Origin: Singulisphaera sp. GP187 | Lineage (GTDB): Bacteria > Pseudomonadota > Gammaproteobacteria > Burkholderiales > Burkholderiaceae_C | Length of the DNA: 8,680 nt | Reading direction: 5' to 3' | Assembly (NCBI GenBank): GCA_943327965.2 | Contig: CALPYQ020000041.1 | Coordinates: 1 to 8,680 of the forward strand | Shown here: positions 1 to 5,421 of the stretch, piece after piece | How the letters are laid out: each line of letters opens with the position of its first letter | How positions within the stretch are numbered: the stretch's first letter is position 1 | The notes under the pieces: generated by a model | The model's database searches: none | Told to the model about the DNA's origin: nothing | What the model saw: the letters and a program-made list of their open reading frames with translations, nothing else | Made by a program: the position numbers and the translations under genes

Positions 1-574
1 CTTTATTTTTATCGTCCAATGATTGACCAAGGTCAGATTTTTTTTTAGCACCGCCCATGTCAGAAGCTTCATTGATAATTTTTTGGGCATCAATGCCTGC
101 ACCAGGCAAAAGCGCTTCCAAAGAAACCAACAGGCCTGTGCCCAAAGCTGAGCCGTATTGCAGGGGCAAATAGTCCAAAGCTTTTAACAGTGCATCTCGT
201 TCTTCGGTGGGTGCCTGAACCAAGGCAGCCGTACCCGCTGCCGTGACCACGCCCACCCGCAATCGGCTGGGCTTGTCTTGAATGAACTGTTGAGCGGCTT
301 GTTGAGCGGCCTCAATGCGTGAGGGTTTTAAATCTTTGGCCCGCATGCTGCCAGAGGTGTCAAGCACCAGCATGACTGTGGCTTCACGCAATGGCGTCAT
401 CATGACTGTTTGTGGACGTGCCAAGGCTGTGCAAAGCAGCAGCAATCCCAAGCCCAAAAACAGTGGCGGAAACTTTTTGGTTTTGTAGCTGTAAATGATG
501 GCCAACACAGGCACGCCAATGCAGGCGTACAACATCAAGGGCCATAAGAATTGGAGAGAACTTAGATCAGGCAC
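1..574 (-). CDS. BatA-like VWA-domain membrane protein, C-terminus beyond the window
   Basis: The first 191 codons are visible and the gene runs off the left edge. It starts at a GTG (574-572) overlapping the stop of the DUF58 gene by 8 bases, with a strong Shine-Dalgarno GGAGGG at 586-581, seven bases upstream. The protein begins with a membrane segment (about residues 8-28), a short basic loop and a second hydrophobic segment (about 37-52). A VWA domain follows with the MIDAS motif DTSGS (D72, S74, S76). Family knowledge: BatA-like proteins are inner-membrane VWA proteins working with MoxR ATPases. At the second MIDAS position a serine (S142, in GSALG) sits where the paralogue at 3524-4624 has threonine. 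The first VWA half is followed by a low-complexity Lys/Gly/Ser/Asp stretch (about 160-191) containing a run of nine A bases. Paralogous to the 3524-4624 protein, as shown by PSRI-AAQ-AA-F and L-VG-V. The third MIDAS residue and any C-terminal membrane segment or TPR part lie outside. Confidence 0.88.
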   Translation of the reverse strand, partial: MPDLSSLQFLWPLMLYACIGVPVLAIIYSYKTKKFPPLFLGLGLLLLCTALARPQTVMMTPLREATVMLVLDTSGSMRAKDLKPSRIEAAQQAAQQFIQDKPSRLRVGVVTAAGTAALVQAPTEERDALLKALDYLPLQYGSALGTGLLVSLEALLPGAGIDAQKIINEASDMGGAKKKSDLGQSLDDKNK

Positions 575-1460
575 GCCAGACCCTCCGTTTTCTCAATTCT
601 GAAAACTGCAGCAGGGCACTGGCCAAGTCATCGCTGGTGGAAAGTTCCAATGCATCGACACCTGCTTGTGCAAAACAAGTGGCCAGTTGCTGTTCGCGTT
701 CTTGAACCAATTCAGCGTATCGATTTCTAAACTTGGTGTTGGTGGTGTCCAGTAGCAGTTGCTCCGATGTTTCTGAATCTTGAAGCAACATGAGGCCCGC
801 ATTGGGCAGATTCATTTCGGCAGGATCAAACAGGCGGGCCGCCACCGTGTCGTGCCTGCGGCCCAGTGCGCTCAATTCGGCGGCCCAATTAAAGGCGCCC
901 ATAAAGTCTGACACCACAAACACACTGGCGCGGCGTTTGAGCAGGCCGTTGGCTCGGGTTAGCCATTCGTTCAAGGATGTTTGATGGGCTTGTTGGGTTG
1001 ACGGCGAAGTTTCTAAAACATGCAGCACATGCAGCAAATGGCGCCTGCCCATGCGTGCCGGAATGTGTTTGAAACCATCGGGTTCGGCTGGGTTCAAAAT
1101 CAAGGCACCAATTCGATTGCCTCGCTTCATCAGCAGCTTGGCCATCACGCCTACAAAATTCATCATGACTTGTCGCTTGGTTTGGCTGTTGCTGCCAAAG
1201 TCCATCGAGCCACTCAAGTCCAACAAAAACCACGCACTGATTTCGCGGTCTTCTTGGTGCTCCCTCACAAAAGGCGTTTGCATGCGTGCCGTGACATTCC
1301 AATCGATGTGCCGGACATCGTCATGCGCTTGGTATTCACGCAGGTCAGCCAGCTCCAAGCCAGAACCTCTGAACAAGGTTTTGTGATCGCCTTGCAGCAA
1401 ACCATCCAGACGGCGTAACACCGTCCACTCTAGTTGCTGTAGCAGTGCTTCAGCGGACAT
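567..1460 (-). CDS. DUF58 domain protein with VWA-type MIDAS motif
   Basis: A 297-residue soluble protein without signal peptide or membrane segment, so probably cytoplasmic. The DUF58 signature spans about residues 32-75: RGSGLELADLREY, then D47-D48 followed by R-IDW and TAR, then FVREHQED. It is followed by a VWA-like fold with DLSGS (D81, S83, S85) and a later VVSDF (D185), consistent with metal binding at a MIDAS. Family knowledge: DUF58 proteins are almost always encoded beside a MoxR AAA+ ATPase and are thought to be adaptors or partners of it; the biochemical activity is not established. The ATG lies inside the end of moxR (11-base overlap, ATGTCCGCTGA) with a modest GGAAG upstream, which suggests translational coupling. 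Its own stop overlaps the next gene by 8 bases. Length and motifs are normal for the family. Confidence 0.93.
   Translation of the reverse strand: MSAEALLQQLEWTVLRRLDGLLQGDHKTLFRGSGLELADLREYQAHDDVRHIDWNVTARMQTPFVREHQEDREISAWFLLDLSGSMDFGSNSQTKRQVMMNFVGVMAKLLMKRGNRIGALILNPAEPDGFKHIPARMGRRHLLHVLHVLETSPSTQQAHQTSLNEWLTRANGLLKRRASVFVVSDFMGAFNWAAELSALGRRHDTVAARLFDPAEMNLPNAGLMLLQDSETSEQLLLDTTNTKFRNRYAELVQEREQQLATCFAQAGVDALELSTSDDLASALLQFSELRKRRVWRA
581..586 (-). promoter_or_regulatory. Shine-Dalgarno site deciding the GTG start of the BatA-like gene
   Basis: The minus strand reads GGAGGG here, seven bases before GTG at 574-572. The next in-frame ATG codons are well downstream and would remove much of the first membrane segment. 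The site lies inside the last codons of the DUF58 gene, so ribosomes finishing that gene would be placed directly on it. Confidence 0.75.
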
Positions 1461-2487
1461 GCGCTTCCAGCGGTTGGTCTGGCATGGGTACCGCTTTCAT
1501 GATGTCTTGAATGAGGCTGTCGGCAGTTTTTCCTGCAGCCAATGCGGTGTAAGACAAAACCAAACGATGCCGGAGGATGTCGGGCACCAAGTTGGCCAAG
1601 TCTTGCGGCAAGGCGTAATCGCGCCCCCGCAGTAAGGCCAGCGCACGCGCACCTTCAATGAGACCAATGCTGGCGCGCGGGCTGGCGCCAAAGCTGATTA
1701 AGCCAACCAAGGATTCAAGACCATAACGGGCAGGAAAGCGGGTGGCTGAAATTAATTTAACGGCATAGTGAATCAGGCTTGGGTCGACATAGCAATGACG
1801 GCATTGCACTTGCAAAGCTTTGAGCTCTTCAGGGCTGACCACGCCCGAGACCTGGGCGCCGCCTGCAATCACCCTTTGAACAATCACAAACTCATCGTCT
1901 TCATTGGGGTAGTCAATCAACACTTTCATCATGAAACGGTCGACTTGCGCCTCTGGCAAAGGGTAGGTGCCTTCTGTTTCAATGGGGTTTTGGGTGGCCA
2001 TGACCAAAAAAGGCGAGGGCACACGATGCGTTTGGCCTGCGATGGTGACTTGTCTTTCTTGCATCACTTCTAACAAGGCACTTTGTACTTTGGCAGGTGC
2101 ACGGTTTATTTCATCTGCTAACAGCAAGTTGGCAAAGACAGGCCCCAGCACAGTACTGAATTCGCTGGTTTGCTGGTTAAAGATGCGGGTGCCGACCAGG
2201 TCGGCGGGCAGCAAGTCGGGCGTAAATTGAATGCGGCTGAAACTGCCGTTGAGTGTTTTGGCCAAGGTGTTGACGGTTAGTGTTTTGGCCAGCCCTGGCA
2301 CGCCTTCAATGAGCAAATGGCCCTGAGCCAGAAGTGCAATGAGCACACGTTCTAAAAAAGCATCTTGCCCCACCACCACCCGTTTGACTTCATACATTAG
2401 CCTTTGCATGAGGGCTGCAGCCTCTTCGGGCTTGGTGCTACTGGGGGCGCTCCCTGTTCCTCGCCAAGCTTCATTTGAAACGCTCAT
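1450..2487 (-). CDS. MoxR-family AAA+ ATPase
   Basis: A 345-residue cytoplasmic AAA+ ATPase of the MoxR branch. Visible motifs in order: a variable N-terminus (1-20), an N-terminal helix ending VVVGQ (37-41), Walker A GVPGLAKT (62-69), Walker B LLLADEIN (121-128) with catalytic D125-E126, sensor 1 ATQNP (164-168), and EGTYPLPEAQVDRF (172-185), which is characteristic of MoxR and carries the probable arginine finger. The C-terminal lid contains the SPRAS motif typical of the family. Family knowledge: MoxR ATPases act with VWA proteins as chaperones for maturation of enzymes or envelope complexes. The ATG at 2487 is supported by AAGGAGA five bases upstream. It lies 17 bases after the protease gene and overlaps the DUF58 gene by 11 bases, so it sits mid-operon. 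All catalytic motifs appear intact. The family call is firm; the client is unknown. Confidence 0.95.
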   Translation of the reverse strand: MSVSNEAWRGTGSAPSSTKPEEAAALMQRLMYEVKRVVVGQDAFLERVLIALLAQGHLLIEGVPGLAKTLTVNTLAKTLNGSFSRIQFTPDLLPADLVGTRIFNQQTSEFSTVLGPVFANLLLADEINRAPAKVQSALLEVMQERQVTIAGQTHRVPSPFLVMATQNPIETEGTYPLPEAQVDRFMMKVLIDYPNEDDEFVIVQRVIAGGAQVSGVVSPEELKALQVQCRHCYVDPSLIHYAVKLISATRFPARYGLESLVGLISFGASPRASIGLIEGARALALLRGRDYALPQDLANLVPDILRHRLVLSYTALAAGKTADSLIQDIMKAVPMPDQPLEAHVR

Positions 2488-2504
2488 GTTGTCTCCTTGA
2501 GAAT

Positions 2505-3461
2505 CTAGAAAGGGGGTAAGCCCACAGCGGTGCCAGCACTTTCAATAGTGGTGGCAAAACCAATGCCAATGAATGTTCGGGCTGAAGTTGGATTGAGAAT
2601 GGCGGTCACAATGCCCACCACCTCGCCCGACATGTTGATCAAAGGGCCGCCTGAATTGCCAGGATTGGCCGCGGCATCAAATTGAATCAAGCCACTCAAT
2701 GATTGTTTGCCATCTGGCGATTTAAAGTGCCTGTTTAAACCAGACACCACGCCCGAGGACACTGAAGGGCCAATGCCAAATGGAAAACCGACCGCAACCA
2801 CTGCATCGCCAGGCAGCAATTGTTGGCTAGAGCCCAATATGGCTGGTTCTAAATCGTCTGGTATTTTTTGAGGCTTGAGCACTGCCAAATCTTTTTCAGG
2901 TTGAACGCCAATCACAATGGCATCGGCCTCTGTGCCATCGAAAAAAGTCACGCGCAATTTTTTGGCACCTGCGATGACGTGAAAATTGGTCAGGATGGTG
3001 CCGTCGTCTTTGATGACAACACCTGAGCCTACGCCGCTTTCAATCTCGGCATCTTTCTTTTTGGGGTCGTCCACATAAGCTTGAACATGAACCACTGAGC
3101 CTTGGATGGCGGCTGCCGCCTTGGCACTTTGCGAAGGCAAATCTTTGGTTTGCAAAGTGTGCAGCACCGCTGCATCAATGTCTTTTTGCGTCAGTGCTTG
3201 GCGCATTTGAAACGCGGGCGAAAAAATACCGACGGCCACTAGACTGAGGGCAACACCCAACAAAAAAACAGCCAAAAAATCCCAACGAAGCCATGATTTC
3301 AAATGGGGTTGTCGTGGTGATTCCAAGCTTGGAGCAGGTTCCGAATTGGCACCAGTTGGCCTTGATGAAGTTGGAGAGGGATCCGCTTTCGATAAAGTAG
3401 GCGCGTGCGAATCTGAACCTGCAGGTCGCGGGCTTTTGCTAAAAACCGCTTCTCGTTTCAT
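2505..3461 (-). CDS. Membrane-anchored HtrA/DegP-like S1C serine protease without PDZ domain
   Basis: With the ATG at 3461 this is 318 residues; a TTG one codon earlier is also possible. Numbering below counts from that TTG. Residues 1-58 are a Ser/Pro-rich basic tail, probably cytoplasmic, followed by one membrane segment (about 62-82) that would place the rest in the periplasm. The trypsin-like domain carries an intact triad: H162 in TNFHVIAG, D192 in EKDLAVLK, and S271 in PGNSGGPL. GVGSGVVI and GFPFG are also typical HtrA elements. The protein stops soon after the last protease strand (IGFA), so the C-terminal PDZ domains of DegP, DegQ or DegS are missing. Family knowledge: HtrA proteases and chaperones handle misfolded envelope proteins. 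It is the first gene of the MoxR-DUF58-VWA operon, 17 bases before moxR, suggesting a shared envelope role; that is inference. No convincing Shine-Dalgarno precedes the start. Confidence 0.9.
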   Translation of the reverse strand: MKREAVFSKSPRPAGSDSHAPTLSKADPSPTSSRPTGANSEPAPSLESPRQPHLKSWLRWDFLAVFLLGVALSLVAVGIFSPAFQMRQALTQKDIDAAVLHTLQTKDLPSQSAKAAAAIQGSVVHVQAYVDDPKKKDAEIESGVGSGVVIKDDGTILTNFHVIAGAKKLRVTFFDGTEADAIVIGVQPEKDLAVLKPQKIPDDLEPAILGSSQQLLPGDAVVAVGFPFGIGPSVSSGVVSGLNRHFKSPDGKQSLSGLIQFDAAANPGNSGGPLINMSGEVVGIVTAILNPTSARTFIGIGFATTIESAGTAVGLPPF

Positions 3462-3523
3462 CAATTAACCATAACATAAGCTTCGGTGTTAAATTGGCGG
3501 AACTGTCTATAACCCTGTTGACA
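3462..3523. promoter_or_regulatory. Short divergent promoter region between protease and VWA genes
   Basis: Only 62 bases separate the two divergent ATG codons, so promoters for both units must lie here or inside the neighbouring coding starts. On the plus strand TATAAC at 3508-3513 is a plausible -10 box, but no good -35 lies 16-18 bases upstream. If used, transcription would start about four bases before the VWA ATG, giving an almost leaderless mRNA, which fits the absence of a Shine-Dalgarno there. On the minus strand only weak -10 matches (TATGTT, about 3477-3472) are seen. A loose inverted pair TTAAC (3465-3469) and GTTAA (3488-3492) is present but short. Assignment is tentative. Confidence 0.35.
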
Positions 3524-4624
3524 ATGCAATTTCTACAACCCTTCATGCTCTGGTCGCTGTTGCTTGTGCCCCTCATGGTGGGGGGGTATGTGTGGCTTCA
3601 AAAGCGCAAACGCAAAGACGTTGTTGCTTTTTCTGCGGTCTCTTGGATATTGCAAAACATGGACACGCCATCGCCTTGGCGGCGTCATGTTCCCCCTGCC
3701 TTGCTGGCCATTGCGCTAGCACTTTTGTTGTTGGCCAGTGCCCGCCCCATGGCCCGCGTTACTTTGCCTGCCGACTACATGACTCTGATCATGGCCATGG
3801 ATGTGTCGCGAAGCATGTTGGCAGAGGATGTCGACCCAAGCCGTATCAAAGCCGCGCAAAAAGCGGCCAAAGAATTCTTACAAGAGTTGCCACCCAATGT
3901 CAGGGTGGGCATTGTGTCTTTTGCGGGCAACGCGCAAGTGGTCCAGCACGTCACCAACCAACGAGAAGAATTGGTCGCGGCCATCGATCGTTTTCAGTTG
4001 CAAAGGGGGACGGCCACAGGCAGTGGTTTGTTGTTGGCGTTGGCCACCCTGAGGCCTGAAGCCAAAATTGATTTGGAAGCCACACTGTACAGCCCCAACC
4101 CTTACGGTTATTCCGACCCTTCCGCCAACAATGGTGGCAGTGGTGGGGCCAAGAGTTTGGATGCCAAGCCAACCGTTAAAGAGCGCCCCCCAGAGCCCCC
4201 AGGCTCTTACAAAGGGGGTGCCATTGTGTTGCTGTCGGATGGGCGAAGAACCACTGGCCCCGATCCTTTGATGGCTGCCAAAAAAGCAGCCGACTTGGGC
4301 GTGCGTGTTTACACGGTTGGGTTTGGAACGCCCAATGGGTTTATTCCAGGCTACGAGGGCTATTCGTTCTACACGCAAGTGGACGAAGAATCGCTGAAGG
4401 CTGTGGCCAAAACGACGGAGGCCGATTACTTCAAAGCAGGCTCTGCAGAAGATTTGAAAAAAGTCTACCAACACCTCTCAACCCAATTTACGCTGGAAAA
4501 AAGAGACACTGAAATCACGTCCATCCTTGCGGGAATAGCACTTATTTTGATCTTGCTGGCCATTGCGCTTTCGGGCCTTTGGTTCAAGCTAGGACCGCAA
4601 AGTTCTAAAAACGCATTTCAATAA
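3524..4624 (+). CDS. BatA-like VWA-domain membrane protein, complete
   Basis: A 366-residue protein starting at ATG 3524. An upstream in-frame TTG (3494) would add ten residues but lacks family character, whereas MQFLQPFMLW is a typical BatA-like beginning. Two N-terminal membrane segments (about 8-25 and 58-75) flank a basic loop (QKRKRK). The VWA domain has MIDAS residues D93, S95, S97 (DVSRS), T163 or T165 (RGTATGSG) and D239 (LLSDG). A Gly/Ser/Pro-rich insert (about 187-230, ending PPGSYKGGA) interrupts the domain. LEKRDTEI and a C-terminal membrane segment (about 332-354) follow, so the VWA domain should face the periplasm. No Shine-Dalgarno is evident. It is paralogous to the protein at 1-574, and is divergent from the protease-moxR operon rather than inside it. 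A seven-G run codes for V19-G21. Family call is strong; the partner and target are not known. Confidence 0.92.
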   Translation: MQFLQPFMLWSLLLVPLMVGGYVWLQKRKRKDVVAFSAVSWILQNMDTPSPWRRHVPPALLAIALALLLLASARPMARVTLPADYMTLIMAMDVSRSMLAEDVDPSRIKAAQKAAKEFLQELPPNVRVGIVSFAGNAQVVQHVTNQREELVAAIDRFQLQRGTATGSGLLLALATLRPEAKIDLEATLYSPNPYGYSDPSANNGGSGGAKSLDAKPTVKERPPEPPGSYKGGAIVLLSDGRRTTGPDPLMAAKKAADLGVRVYTVGFGTPNGFIPGYEGYSFYTQVDEESLKAVAKTTEADYFKAGSAEDLKKVYQHLSTQFTLEKRDTEITSILAGIALILILLAIALSGLWFKLGPQSSKNAFQ

Positions 4625-4632
4625 AAAAGTCA

Positions 4633-4641
4633 TGCTATACT
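4633..4641 (+). promoter_or_regulatory. Probable extended -10 promoter of the tRNA-Arg gene
   Basis: TGC followed by TATACT (4636-4641) matches the extended -10 pattern TGN-TATAAT with one mismatch. It lies ten bases before the mature tRNA 5' end, so transcription would begin around 4648. No clear -35 hexamer is seen at the usual spacing, in keeping with an extended -10 promoter. It lies just after the stop of the VWA gene, from which readthrough is also possible. Confidence 0.55.
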
Positions 4642-4651
4642 CCACAGCTTC

Positions 4652-4728
4652 GCGGCTGTAGCTCAGCTGGATAGAGTACTTGGCTACGAACCAAGGGGTC
4701 GTGGGTTCGATTCCTGCCAGCCGCACCA
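4652..4728 (+). tRNA. tRNA-Arg (anticodon ACG)
   Basis: A 77-base tRNA with encoded CCA. The acceptor stem pairs GCGGCTG (4652-4658) with CAGCCGC (4718-4724), discriminator A4725, CCA at 4726-4728. The D arm has the usual GTAGCTCAGCTGGATAGAG form. The anticodon stem CTTGG/CCAAG (4679-4683 and 4691-4695) encloses loop CTACGAA with anticodon ACG at 4686-4688. The T loop TTCGATT is standard, on a stem with two G-U pairs. It closely resembles bacterial tRNA-Arg(ACG), whose A34 is deaminated to inosine by TadA so that it reads CGU, CGC and CGA codons. It is followed by a strong terminator, so it is probably a single-gene transcript. No integrase or duplicated 3' end is visible nearby. Confidence 0.97.
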
Positions 4729-4753
4729 GATTTCGATTTTTCGAGACTAGAAC

Positions 4754-4790
4754 ACAGCTTAGAGGCTTACGCCCCTAGGCTGTTTTTCTT
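4754..4790 (+). terminator. Intrinsic terminator after the tRNA-Arg gene
   Basis: A 13-pair stem with one A-C mismatch and one G-T pair: ACAGCTTAGAGGC (4754-4766) pairs with GCCCCTAGGCTGT (4771-4783) around loop TTAC. It is followed directly by TTTTTCTTT. It should end tRNA transcription and insulate greB, whose ATG is about 40 bases downstream, so greB needs its own promoter inside that stretch or depends on readthrough. Confidence 0.85.
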
Positions 4791-4830
4791 TGTGCTGGCC
4801 TATTTCATTCCAATTCTTCATACTTGTGCC

Positions 4831-5403
4831 ATGAGCAAAGCATTTACCCGCGAGGCAGACGCCGACGCCCAGGACGATGGCGAAGACCCCAGCCTGCCCC
4901 CTTTGCCGGCAGGGGCGCGCAACTACATCACCCCCAAAGGCTATGCCGATTTGCGTGCCGAGCTTTTCACTCTGATGGACGACGAGCGCCCTAAAGTGGT
5001 TGAAATTGTGCATTGGGCCGCCAGCAACGGCGACCGCTCGGAAAATGGCGACTACTTGTACGGCAAAAAACGCCTCAGAGAAATTGACCGCCGCATCCGA
5101 TTCCTAACCAAGCGCCTCGAAATTGCGGAGGTAACCGACCCCAGCGCCCATCATGGCAAAGACCAAATATTCTTTGGCGCAACCGTGACCTATGTCGAGG
5201 AGAACGGCGATGAGCGCACCATCACCATTCGCGGCATTGATGAAGCTGATAGCCTGAAAGGGGAGGTTAGCTGGGTGTCTCCCATTGCCCGAACCTTGCT
5301 CAAATCAAGCACTGGCGACGTGTTGAAACTGGTCACGCCCCAAGGATGGCGCGAAATTGAAGTGTTGTCAGTGACATATCCCAAGCCATCGACAGAAGGC
5401 TAG
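4831..5403 (+). CDS. greB: Transcription elongation factor GreB
   Basis: A 190-residue GreA/GreB-family factor. It binds the RNA polymerase secondary channel and stimulates cleavage of backtracked RNA by placing acidic residues near the active-site magnesium. After an acidic N-terminal tail (about 8-20), NYITPKGYADLRAEL starts the coiled-coil domain. The tip SNGDRSENGDY carries the conserved acidic residues D68 and E71. YGKKRLREIDRRIRFLTKRL is the GreB-type version of the second helix and separates it from GreA. A C-terminal FKBP-like domain follows (about 112-185; FFGATVTY, ISPIAR-like VSPIART, PQGWREIEVL). ATG 4831 is chosen because MSKAFTRE is a typical start in this group. An in-frame GTG at 4792 would add 13 residues and overlap the tRNA terminator's tail. 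No good Shine-Dalgarno is seen. It converges on spoT with 18 bases between stop codons. Confidence 0.95.
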   Translation: MSKAFTREADADAQDDGEDPSLPPLPAGARNYITPKGYADLRAELFTLMDDERPKVVEIVHWAASNGDRSENGDYLYGKKRLREIDRRIRFLTKRLEIAEVTDPSAHHGKDQIFFGATVTYVEENGDERTITIRGIDEADSLKGEVSWVSPIARTLLKSSTGDVLKLVTPQGWREIEVLSVTYPKPSTEG

Positions 5404-5421
5404 CTGTGATGGACCGGAGAT

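Noticed and set aside
889..1418. Long open frames opposite or offset to the DUF58 gene on both strands
   Set aside because: They are fully contained within a well-supported gene, have no recognisable motifs and read like out-of-frame translations.
3465..3492. TTAAC/GTTAA inverted pair as an operator in the divergent region
   Set aside because: Only five bases per arm with an 18-base spacer in an A/T-rich stretch; too weak to call by itself.
3494..3523. TTG-initiated 10-residue extension of the VWA protein
   Set aside because: No ribosome site, and the extension overlaps the likely promoter; the ATG at 3524 gives a typical BatA-like N-terminus.
3518..3523. TTGACA as a perfect -35 box
   Set aside because: A matching -10 would have to lie about 17 bases downstream, inside the VWA coding region, and no TATAAT-like hexamer is there.
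3878..4474. A 198-residue open frame antisense to the VWA gene
   Set aside because: It is the reverse shadow of a well-supported VWA coding sequence, lacks a ribosome site and shows no domain signature.
4652..4728. tRNA-Arg 3' end as an integration site for a mobile element
   Set aside because: tRNA genes often serve as attachment sites, but no integrase, repeated tRNA 3' fragment or foreign-looking cargo is present; housekeeping genes lie on both sides.
4792..4830. GTG-initiated 13-residue extension of GreB
   Set aside because: It begins in the T-rich tail of the tRNA terminator, has no ribosome site and does not resemble GreB N-termini; MSKAFTRE at 4831 does.
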